NCBI RefSeq assembly: GCF_000004825.1
Contig: NW_008805063.1
Location: 682,857-746,856, forward strand
Direction of reading: 5' to 3'
DNA length: 64,000 nucleotides
From: Heterostelium album PN500
Taxonomy: Eukaryota > Evosea > Eumycetozoa > Acytosteliales > Acytosteliaceae
The position numbers were made by a program, and so were the translations under genes. The notes under the pieces were generated by a model that had not been told where the DNA came from, did not search any database, and saw only the letters and a program-made list of their open reading frames with translations. Each line of letters opens with the position of its first letter. The stretch's first letter is position 1. Of this stretch, positions 22,201 to 52,000 are shown piece after piece.

Positions 22201-24160
22201 CCCACCACATGGATACAACAACCAACAGGGTCACAATAATCCAAGAGGTAGAGGAGACGATCAACATCAAATGAGAAAGATGGATAACAGAGGTAGTTAC
22301 AACAATGATAATTTTGATAATAGACCAAGAGGTGGAGATCGTTATCCGCCACACCAACAACCATTACAACATAATTCAAACTATCAACAACAACAACAAC
22401 ATCACAACCAACAACAACAGCCATACCAACAACATCAACAACAACAACATCAACCATATAATAGACAACCATATCACAACCAACAACAACATCAACACAA
22501 CCCAAACTACCAACAACAACAATATCAAAATTATCCAAAGACCATATTAACTAAAGACAAATCACAAACCGATCTTAAAAATGATTTTAGTGCTCCACAT
22601 GAATCAAAATCTACTTCTCAACACCCCTCGAAATCGTCTGAAACAATTCAAGACCCACAAACTGCTGAACCCTCAACAAAGACTGTAGATAACTCTGTAG
22701 ATAATCAATCAACACTTCCCGTTGCCAACACTACCCAAACTGCACAGCCAGAGGTAACCACCGAATCATCCACCAACAATAATCCTTTGGAAGGTAATGT
22801 TGAACCATCGTCACAACAACACAAACAGGAAAATGTAGATAAATCGAATCCATCACCACACATTCAACAACAATCAACGAATAAAAGATATAACAATAAT
22901 AACAATAATAACAACAATAATAATAATAGCAAACATGGTAATTTTAATAGAATGAATAGTGATAATAATAATAGAAAATATCAACAACCTCAACAACAAC
23001 AACAACATCAAATTTTAAAAAGAGAGAAAAGTAAAGAGGAGTTTACTAGAAAAGATAGTTCGTTGAATCAATCACAGGAATTCAAGCAACAACAACAACA
23101 AAAAGATGGTGCAGCTCCTTCAAATTCACTAATTGAGAATACTTCTCAACAACAATCTTCATCGCATCCAACTCAAATTCGTAGAACCAAGTCGAAAGAG
23201 TGGACAAAGAAGGAGCTATCATCGAGCCAAGACAGCAACAAGAGTGAATCCGATGATAAACCACCAAAGAAAGACAAGAGAAATGATCAGAGAGGTGATA
23301 GAGACAGAGACAGAGAGAGAGATAATAAAGAAAGAGATCCATCAAAGGGTGGTGACTACAAGGGTGAGAGAAAATACTCTAGAGAAAACAGTGGTGGCCA
23401 ACGTGAACGTTCCGATAGAGATCAACAGCAACGTGGTGGTGACAGAGATCTGAAACGTTCCGGTTCATTCAAGAACAGCGGTGGTACCTATCAGAAGAAA
23501 GAGCAACAGCCAGGTGACAAAGATGCTTCATGGAAATCCAGCCAAGATGGTTCCAAGCAAAATAAGCCAGTTAGCAGTGCACCAACCGGAGAAGTAGTTA
23601 CAGCGGCCCCAGTCGCAGCGGCTCCAGTAGTACCTGTTGCTCCAAGTCCACCAATTAACGCATGGGTTGTCAAGCCTGCTTGGGAACAAGTGACTGCACC
23701 TGCTCCGGCACCTGCTCCACTACCGGCACCTGTTTCTGCACCAGTTCAACAACCACAAGCCAATCCATCGACTCAAACTTCACCACCAGGTGCTGCCAAT
23801 ACCAATGCACAGCCATCGAACAACAATACTCCAAAGCAACAACACTCACAAGGAAAATCACCCAAGGATCACAAAGGTTCGTCTTCATCTCCATCCCCGC
23901 AACGACAATACAAACAGAAATATGATTCTCCACAACAACAGCAGCAACAACAAAATGGAGATAACAACTCTGGTGGATACAAGAAAAAGACAGGACAATC
24001 AGGCGATAACAAAAAGAAGAACCAACAATATGTTGCAAAGAATCCACAAACTACACCAACACCCACTTCCACTTCCACTCCTACATCTACCACCTCCACC
24101 ACTTCCAACACTACCTCCTCGAACACTCCAAGTAGTGAATCTAAACAACAACAACAATAA
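19198..24160 (+). CDS. Large low-complexity protein, possibly PRRC2/BAT2-like
   Basis: Exons 19198-19297, 19443-20168 and 20250-24160; all three joins keep frame (1578 residues). The N-terminus (NATPPLNMIGRTTHKPTQIPSLQS) and a tryptophan-containing patch, NSWANTDWANDEDMDYSKP, recall the conserved pieces of PRRC2/BAT2 proteins, which bind RNA and sit in stress granules. I hold that match loosely. A long charged helix rich in E, R and K (about residues 400-570) follows. After it come an R/D/H-rich region, Q/N-rich tracts (from about residue 960), R/D/G-rich repeats, a Pro/Ala stretch with NAWVVKPAWEQV, and a Thr/Ser/Gln tail. Such composition suits an RNA-binding protein that can form condensates. 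No enzymatic domain is visible. A spliced leader with a mini-uORF precedes the start codon. Confidence 0.8.
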
Positions 24161-24437
24161 TATAATAAATAATAACAAACAACATAATAACAATATAAAA
24201 AAAAATAGAAAAAAAAAATAGAAAAATAATAATCCACAAACAAATATATCTTTTTATGTCAGGTATATGTATTTTAGAAATTAAAAGGTTATAATTACCT
24301 CTAAAATTATTTATAAATAATTGAATGTTTGTTTTTCTGTTTTATTTATTTGATTGAAAATTTATCAAATTAAATTAATAATTTGAAAGAATTGTTGTTT
24401 GTTGAGAATGTACAAAAGAAGAAAGAGGAAAAATAGT

Positions 24438-25903
24438 TTAGTTTACTTTTCTCTTTTTCTTCTCTACATAAAGTGTACTTGTGAATGCATCGTATAGGTT
24501 GGCTGCATCGTTTGACTTTTTTTTCGAGTTGTCACCTTTGTTGTTGTTGTTGTTCGTATCTCTCCAGATCTTCCAGTTCTTTTCGATCTCATCTTCATCT
24601 GACGATGGACTACTTGGAAGTTTTTTATTTTTCTTTCTACTGCTGCTATTACTATCACTTTTGGTACTACTACTGTTATTATCATTATTTTTCTTTAACA
24701 TTGTCTTTTTAACTGAATCTACAATTGATTTCCTTGAAGTTGGTTTCATAATTGGTGTTGCAACTTCTTCCTCTGATGAACTTTCTTCTCCCTCTTCATC
24801 ATCTTCTTCTCCTTCTTTCTCTTCACTATTACTATTGTCTTCTTCAGAATCAGAATCATCCTCATCATCTTCTTCCTCCTGAGCATTTACAGATAAAATA
24901 TAACTCTCTAATCGCTTCTTCAACTGTGTTTTGGTACCAGTTGTTGAGAGGTCGTTCATTTCGAGCAATTCGATGAGATCTTCTTTGGACATGGTGTCAG
25001 TGTCAAATCTTTCTTGTTCGCCACCCTGAATCTCTTCGAGATGAGAAATCTGCCATTGCTTCGGCTTGAATGAAGGCGAAGGTGGTGAACCAGGTGCATT
25101 GTATCCTTTCTTGTCTCGCTCTCGCTCCTTCATGTATAGCTCTCTCTCGTAGCGTTCGATAATGTCTTTCTCCTTCAAGTTGGTACAAGGCAAGAAACGA
25201 GTGCGCTCTCCTTTGATGATGGTTATCAACTTTATCTTGACAGTTTGATTGAATGTTACTTTCTTCTTCTCTTCTTGGTTACTACTATTACTCTTACTGC
25301 TCTTCTTTTTTTCTTGTTCTTTGAAACATCTTTAAGGATACCCTTTATGATAATTTCACTTTCATTTTCTTTCTCTTTCTCCTCTGTTGTCATTCCTTCA
25401 CCTTCACCTTCTTCTACTTCATCTTTTTCCTTATTATCCTCTTCCTCTTGCTCCTCTTCCTCTTCCTCTACTTCAGGTTCAACTTTCTTTTTGTTGACTA
25501 CTTTATTTGACTTGTTATTAATCTTCTTTGGTGTCGAACCTGCATTTGATTTTGTCGTAGTTGTTGTTACTGTCTTTACTTTTCTAACACTTTTTCCTTT
25601 ACTAATGTTTTTACTATTATTATTATTTACAATTGAACTATTATTTTCTTTATTAGAGTCATCAACGTCATCATCAACGTCATCTACAATTTCTTTAGAT
25701 TTTAAAATTGAAGATGTCTTTGTATTGTGATAGTTAGAGATAAGAGTAATGAATGATTGTTTGTTGATAGATGCACCAGCAGGTAACTCCAAATGGTTCA
25801 ATCTACTATACTTTTTCAAACACTCCAAAGTAAAGATATTAAGATTGTCATCTACAATCTCAAATGTTATATCTTTTGTTTGATTCGATAATTTATTGAC
25901 CAT
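24438..25903 (-). CDS. SAP-domain acidic nuclear protein, interrupted by a one-base frame change
   Basis: Two overlapping frames on the minus strand together make one protein of about 488 residues if the ribosome or transcript shifts by one base at a run of seven A (25306-25312). The first frame (from 25903) holds an SAP/HeH-like helix pair (NIFTLECLKKYSRLNHLELPAG), then acidic and basic tracts. The second frame continues KKKVTFNQTVKIKLI and has a clear SAP motif, MSKEDLIELLEMNDLSTTGT (about residue 303 onward). Acidic and basic tails follow, the last ending KKKRKVN, a likely nuclear localisation signal. SAP motifs bind AT-rich scaffold DNA, so a chromatin role is reasonable. No splice pair explains the join. 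A homopolymer sequencing error, a real frameshift, or -1 slippage are the choices. Confidence 0.7.
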
Positions 25904-26235
25904 CTTCCAAGTACCCTTCCACTACTACTAATATATAAATATTTATAAAATATTAAAACTAATTTTATTCTATCTTTATTGTTTTTTTTTTTTTGTTTTA
26001 ACCAATATAATAAGTTATTTACATACTAATAATAAATATCATTTAATATTAACACAAACTTCCCAATTTGGCTCATTGACAAAATTCTCCAAACCCCCTC
26101 ATCCTCTGAACAACGAATATGAAAGCGCCAAAATTTAAATTTTTGAATTTTTTTGTTTTTGCTAAAAAAGTAGAGAAATAAGAATGATTGCAATATTTAT
26201 ATAAAAATAGAAGCAATTTGTATAATATATTACGA
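25904..26235. other. Spacer between SAP gene and actin gene
   Basis: AT-rich promoter of the SAP-domain gene and 3' flank of the actin-like gene. A T-run lies at about 25981-25993. No gene seen. Confidence 0.4.
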
Positions 26236-27621
26236 TTATAGTTTTTTTTTCCAAACTTTTAATTTATTATTGTGTACAACAGCAGCACCGTTAATATCAT
26301 AATCTTCTTTTGAAATCCAGCACATACTAAAGCATGAAAGTGATGCTAAAATCGAACCACCAATCCAAACAGCATATTTTCTTTCCAATGGTGTTATCAC
26401 TTTGACTGTAGCACTATAGATTTCAGACGTCAGTGATTCAAGTTCCATTTGTAATCTATTGGCAAATCCTGGTAACTATTTAAATATTTAAATGAAAAAA
26501 AAAAATAAATATTATTATCATTAATTAACAATCGAAAAAATGAAAACAATATCAATTCGATCAATCTTCTTACAGTTGTAGTTCCACCACTTAAAATAAT
26601 ATTTCCAAAAAGAGTTTTACGTATATCCATATCACATTTCATTATTGAATTGTAAACGAGTTCATGAACACCACAAGAATCTGTGCCAACTAGAGAAGGT
26701 CGGAACAATGCCTCTGGACACCGAAACAGCTCACTTCCCAACAATATACTCTGGCCATCGGGCAGTTGATATTGCCTGTCCATTATTATAGAAGAGGTCG
26801 ATAGTTGCATCTGTTTTTCGAAATCCAACGCCACATAACACATCTTTTCTTTCATATCTCTGATGATCTCCATCTCGGCTGCAGTGTAAAAGGTGTATCC
26901 ACGCTCCATCAGCAGTTTCTGTAGATAGGCAGTGAGATCGCGTCCTGCGAAGTCCATCCGCATGATTGCGTGTGCCATCGGAAATCCTTCGTACACCGGA
27001 ACGGTGTGTGTCACGCCGTCGCCACTGTCGAGAACGATGCCATTCGTTCGACCCGATGCATAGAGTGCCAGCACCGCCTGCACTGCAACGTAGAGTGCCG
27101 GCACGTTGAACGACTCAAACATGATCTGTGCCATATTCTCACGATTCGATTTCGGATTCAGTGGTGGTTCCGTCAGTAGCACTGGGTGATCTTCGGGTGA
27201 CACTCTCAGCTCATTGTAGAATGTATGTTGCCAAAGCTTCTCCATATCCTCCCAATTGACAACGAAGCCATGTTCAATTGGATACTTTATTGTCAGGATT
27301 CCACGTTGACCCTGTGCTTCATCACCGACATACGTATCTTTCTGACCGATTCCAACCATCGATGCTTTATATCTTGGTCTAGCTACAATAGATGGAAATA
27401 CAGCTCTTGGAATTCTTTAGGAATGAACAACAACAATAATAATCATCATAATAAAAAAGAAATATTATTAATTTTCTAATTTATTTTAATATTTTTTTTT
27501 TACTTTTAACTAAAACTTTATTTACTTACTCTTCACCTGCAAATCCAGCTTTTACAATTCCTGATCCATTATCAATGACTAAAGGTACTGTATCATCTAT
27601 AAAATCATTATAAATATCCAT
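26236..27621 (-). CDS. Divergent actin
   Basis: Exons 27621-27530, 27414-26574 and 26475-26236, in frame, 390 residues. The nucleotide-binding blocks of actin are intact: [45 protein letters not shown] and [16 protein letters not shown]. The methyl-histidine site (PIEHG) is also present. It is a true actin-fold paralogue, not a distant Arp. It differs from standard dictyostelid actin in several ways: an N-terminus of [23 protein letters not shown] in place of the usual PRHQGVMVGMG, and a C-terminal [13 protein letters not shown] replacing VHRKCF. The conserved Lys-Cys-Phe end is therefore lost and a basic tail gained. Two introns are unusual for dictyostelid actins, most of which have none. 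It could have an altered filament or partner interaction. Confidence 0.92.
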
Positions 27622-32248
<4,627 letters not shown>

Positions 32249-32317
32249 AACAAATAAAAAAAAACTCTGGATTTTTTGTTTTTTGATCATTCGTCACAAC
32301 TTTTTTTTTTTTTTTAG

Positions 32318-46016
<13,699 letters not shown>

Positions 46017-46066
46017 AAATAATAAATTATATTGCCAGTAAAGATCTTTTATTATTGTGGTCTAAT

Positions 46067-49000
46067 TTATTTTTTATGTTCTTCATCATCAGAAATATCA
46101 TCGATTTTCAAGTCCGAATCATTGAATGGGTATGTTTGTCCAGAGATTGATTGGAAAACGGTGTTGGTGACACTGTCAAGGAGTTCAGATGTAGATTTAA
46201 GAATTGATTGATTTATGGTCAAGGTTGTTTGCCTTTGGAAACCAGCACCGGCATCGCTCATACCTTGGAATCCAATTTGTTTGAGATCAAATTGTTTGTT
46301 GTTATTGATTGAGTTGGTGGGGGCTGCCATCATAAAGCTATAGAGTCGATCCATTATAAAGAGAGCGGGAGCCACAATCTTTGGATTCTCAGAGTTGGTG
46401 ATGGCCGATGAGATCTTCAGTGTCAAACTATTGTTTATGGTACTAAACGATTTGGGCGAGAATTTAATACCTTCTTTTAGAATCTCAAAGAGAATAAGTT
46501 GCTCTGGCTCACGGTCAGTATGCGACAAGATCGTTTGTAACAAATTCAATAACAGTGCAGCATGAGTTTCATCGGCTACCATCTGAGGATTGAAAAGAAG
46601 TTGGCCTGGTTCCGATTGATTTTCGATGAATGAAAACTCACCCTCGCTTGCGAGGAGCGCGAGGTATCCGAGCATTGAACTGGTTTCAATTGGTTTCTTT
46701 GACACTATTTTGAGGATCGTCGATAGCAAAGAAGTTGTTGAACTCTTGGTCGATGCATTCTTCAGACCTTTGAGGAGATGAGTCGACACTGCAAAGGCAA
46801 AGTTATTCTCAAAGTTGACTCCAACCACTTGGTCGATAGCTTGTAGTGATTTAAGATATGGATTTCTAGCGAGAAGCAGAGTTGGGTGGAATCCTTCGGC
46901 GAACAATTGATGATTATCCATTATTTTTATGAGTGATTCAATCTGAGCCAGTGCTACCGAGAATATCTTGCTGTCGTAGATCTCCATAAAACTCATGCCA
47001 ATCCAAAAGAGCGAGGTGAATGTATCAATGGATTTCGGTGAGAGATACTCTTGTAGCCGAGTAAGACAGTGGATCGCACTGTAGATAATATCCGAGTAAT
47101 TGGTAAGGGAGTTGGCAGTCTTTAGTGTGGATCCCAACACCTTTAATATATCTCTAATCAGCAATTCACACATTGAGTTATTCTTTACGATGTTGCCAAG
47201 AGTGATGAGAGCACGACTTTGAATGGGTGGATTACTAGTAAATGCAGCCTTTATCGTTAGTTGAATCCATCGCATGTGCCATTGCTTAGCTTGTTCGAAA
47301 CGACTGTCAATGAAAACCTTTAGGATTGCGAATATAGATTTGGCAACTGGATCGACATTGGTAATCGACATTTTCTCCAACTCTTTCGATTCGGTCGAGA
47401 GATTAAAGTCGTTGTTGGCCAACAGCGAATTGGCACTGTTTATTCCAAAGAGAAGAAGGAACTTCTGCTCTCCCAACTGTGAGATAAGGTAGGGCACAGC
47501 CGAGAGTCTACCGTCGTTCGATACCATCGAATTGTAGAGTGAATGAAGTGTATTCAACAGTAGAGTATGTACGGTAATTCCAACATTGACACTGCCTATA
47601 CAAAACATTGTGACAATAATATGGAATATCTCAGGAAGGTACAGCTGAGCGCAAATCGGATTGTCAAACATAAGATACATTAACAATCTTAGATTGATAG
47701 TGATCTGGGTCCATAGTATATGCATCGATAGATCGCTGCTAGAGTGTTGTAGTGTCGATTGTTGAAGTTGACCAGTCTTATCCAATAGCTTTAGGATTCT
47801 ACCAATCAACTTACGACCTACGGGCTGTGGAGATGTATAACCCATCGAGGATACCATCTCTCCAATGATTTCGCTGTTTTTGGTTTCACGTGATTTCAAT
47901 GAACACCTCTGCAGTACCAAACCAATGAGATCTTCACTCTGTTTGCCAATGCATATCCAAACTCTCTCGTGGATGATCGATTTCAATCCGGATTCCCTAA
48001 TGGTCAACTCTATCAGTAGATCAATGATATCGGTTGTCTTTTTATAGCGAGCTATCTGTTCTGGTGTTTGTCCCTTTCGGGTGTAGTTTGACAGATTCGA
48101 AATCCAAGGTTCCATAAACTCGAGAACCAAATACTTTGAGGAAAGTGCAGCCTTGTTGATACCGTGCATTGCCTCCAACATGAAATCAAGTGTCAACTCT
48201 GGCTGACACTTTGAGAGACGCGAGGAAATCTGTACAATCTTTTGTGTAGAATTTTTTGGTATCGATAGTCCTGGAGTATCCAACAGTCGGCATTGTGTAG
48301 AGAACGAAGGATGAACTGCAATCGCCGCAATTACATTGTATGCCGCAGTTCTGAGTGAGTAGTTACTACTGCCCATATTGAGCAATGCCATATTCAATAG
48401 AGTTCCTGGAATATCATGAGGAATAGGGTTGATAGAAGAGGTAGTTGATTCGCTGGGTGCCGCGCCGCTACTAGCGGTGGAAGTGGCAATCGATTGATTT
48501 ATGGATTGTACGATTTGGAATCGTTGTGGACTTTTCAATTGCATCGATTGTCCACCACTCTTGAATCTCAACTCAAACTCCTCGGTGTCATTGCTACTCA
48601 CCAGGACTTTGATATTGGAGATTGGATAGGTATCGATCAACTGAGTTGAACGACCAAGAAGTGAATACAACTTAATTGAAATCAGCTGTAGATGATCGTT
48701 GGTGATACGAATGGTGACATTCTTCTCGAGGAATTGGTTGACTTTGACAACGGGAGTGTAGAGTGCCATCACATCAGTTTCAATGGCAAGAGTTGACTCT
48801 GGCAGTCCATGATTAGCCGTCTCAATATGCTCGAATAAACGCACGGAATTTGAGAGGAACAACAACATTTTAACACGATACTGTTGTCCGCCAACAAGTT
48901 TATAGATGGACTTGAAGTGAGATTTGATGTAGCGCGATGGATTAACAATGTAGATCGAACAATTGGCAAATAACTTTGGTGGAAGATGACGCAGCCATGT

Positions 49001-52000
49001 CGCACACCAAGCCAACGGAATATTGTGACTAGCGGTTGACAGAGTGCAGTCAATGACAATGGTAAAATCTTTAGAGAGATTGGTATCAGTGCTATCGACC
49101 ACTGTCTTCAACATGAGGTAAAAGAGATGATCTTGATCCATCGATGCATCGAACCTTCTCGCGATATAGTAGAAAACAGGCTGTCTGTCCTTTAGAGTGT
49201 ATCCCTGTTGGTAGAACAACTTCTTTTGTTTGAGATAATCGATATTGGTGTGTTCGAATCGCTGGAGTAACTCAACGATGCTATTGGTGCTAGCGCCTTC
49301 AGCCGTTGGTTGAATGGAGTTCAGAGTGACAGAGAGTGTACGAAGCACCGATTGAATTTGGTCGGAAAGCTTCGGTTGTCCCATCGTTACCAACACCTTA
49401 CCGAGACGCTCCAACGAGTTGATAAAGTAACTGTGTAGCAGCGAGAGATCCTCTTGCTTTGTCTCCCAGACCAGCTTGGTAGGTCTGCCTCTCGACGACG
49501 ATCCGATTGCCGACTTATCGGGTGACACCGATGTCAGCGTGTCAAAGACATCGTCAACCAACTTGCTATTGTCATTGACAAAGCTATTAAAGTTATTCAT
49601 GAATGGCTCTCTTACCGACTGTTGTCCGGCTGCTCCCAGCTTTTGGAGAATCTTGGTGATCAGCACCAACGCTCTTCGATTCTCCTTGGTGATTGGCTGT
49701 GTACTTTGAACGATACCGAAATTCTCGGGAGTGATAATCGCCGGACAAATATACTTTAGAAACATAATACCGACAACCGTCAACTTTTCTGTTCCGGGAT
49801 GGTGTTGTGACAGCTCCTTGACAATGTAGGAGGACAACTCACGAATCGGAGCGGGAACACTGCAAATGGTCTCTTGAATCGATCGGATGAATATCTTTGC
49901 CAGCAAAGATAATCTGGAGATATTGGCGTGAATATCATCATTTGGACCCAACTTGGTGGTGTCAATCTCCATCGATGTATTGTTTGCCAAGATCTTACCG
50001 ATGGGCGTACCCAACGCTTGTTTCAAGTAGGGAGTACCTATCATCTTGATATAGGATGCCAACATCTTTGATCCCAAGCTATTTCCTCGTAGCAGAGTTG
50101 AGGTGGAACTCGACTTTGTCGTCGACACCTCGTATTGTATGATCTTTTTCAAGGCGGGAAGAGTTCGGTCGTATTGATCGTAAAAGTAGATCAAAGCACG
50201 TGCCAGTTCATCGCTATCGTTGATCTGCGACATCGAGATGAGTGCATGATAGTCCGGTGCCTGTAGGAGTAACTCGTAGAACTGCTGGTACTTGGTGTCC
50301 TCCAACGACAGTGACGAAGTGGAGGGTGACACAGTTATCGATGCACCTGCCGGTTTCCAGTGGGAGGAGGGTCTGCCTGCGCCATCCAAGAGTAGATCGG
50401 CAGCGGATGCACCACTGCTAGCTGCAATCTGTTGTCGTTGATGGAGATTCGATTGTTTTATAACATTGGCAGACACTTGCAGGAATGCAGCTCTAGTCTC
50501 TGCTTCCTCGTGATATCCAATCTGAACAAAGTAATCATAGTTTGAATTTGAATAAATCATATTACAAATACATTGTATAATACCATCATTCATTTGTTTA
50601 TTATCATGAAGCAACTTGATTTGAATAAGAAGTGAAGTGTTTGAATTAGTAACAATGATAAAGATTGATTAAACATTATAGCTAACTTAATATAAGTAAG
50701 TTACTTACTTCTGGTTGTTTCTTTGTTAATTGATTAAAGAATATATTGAAATACTTTTTGAATAACATTAAACCTGCATGATCATTTGTGTTGAATATAA
50801 GACCCGAGAGGATGTTGGAGAGTAATGAAATACAAGATAGATCGTTGTTGTTTGATTTCGAATCAAAAGAGTCAGAGAGGAAAGATGGTTCGGAAGGTGA
50901 CTGTGATAGTGTATTGCCATTGATCGATGCACTACTACTTGTCAGACTATTGCTGAGATTACCTGCGCTATTGTTGTTGCTGCCGCTGCTGGCTATAGTG
51001 TTGGGATTGAATATGGTTGTCCAATCGATAAGGAGATCCAACAGCGACCTCTTAAAGTCGATGGAGATCTGAATAGTAGACTTCTTTCCCACGATGAAAT
51101 CCAACAGAGTACAAACGTTACGCTTCATCTTTACGATGGTGGAATGTGGTGCAATCGGTTGTAGATGATTAATATATTTAATGATAATCAGTAGCAGACG
51201 TTCCAACGCACCGATATTCGCGAAATCAAGATCGTCGGTATTGGAACATGTCGGATCGACTATGTTTTTCAAGACGTTGATTGTCTGGTCGACAAAGATA
51301 TTCGATCGTTCCAGTGTCTGTTCGCTTGAGGCTGCATTTACATCTACAAAACAACCGGACATCTCAATGTGCAGGTGTTTCAACATCCACTCGAACGAAG
51401 CAGGACACAACGCCGTTCCCATCAACGAGATGGTAGAGTCTCGAATAAAGCTGTTCTCACTGACCATCAACTCCACCAGTTCGTCCATGAACACAGTTAT
51501 CAACTTGGCTTTCTCAACAGTCGAGGTAGGTGTATTCGTAAGCTTTCTACTTCTAGTTCTTCCTTGACTGAGTTGTCCACCTGCCGAACTGGCAGCTGCG
51601 CCACTGCCACCACTACCACCAGTTGTTGTTGTTGTTGTCGAACTACCTGTTGCACCTGCATTCGCAGCCAAAACGGTATCCTTATTCAATATTACACCAC
51701 TCAAACTACATAGCAATCCAATCATATTATACCATTCTTGTTTAATAACATTCAAAGGTTTCTTTACACCATTTAACTTCTACAAATTGTAGACAGAATG
51801 AAAAGTAGTAGGTTAGAATCTGTGAATGTATACTATAGTTATTCGTAATACTTTACATCATTGTTTATATCATCTGTTATGCTAACAAGTAGTGGAGTTG
51901 TTGCAGTCCATCTTGAGAATAACTCTTCCCAAGCGGTGGTGTTTCCTGTTGTGGGTGATGCAATGCGACGGAGCAGACTGCGAATCACCTTTTGTTGATG

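Noticed and set aside
21473-22360. 295-codon minus-strand frame
   Set aside because: Shadow of the R/D/H-rich repeat region of the PRRC2-like gene; a hydrophobic S/V/I repeat arising from the complement of GAC/AGA-type codons.
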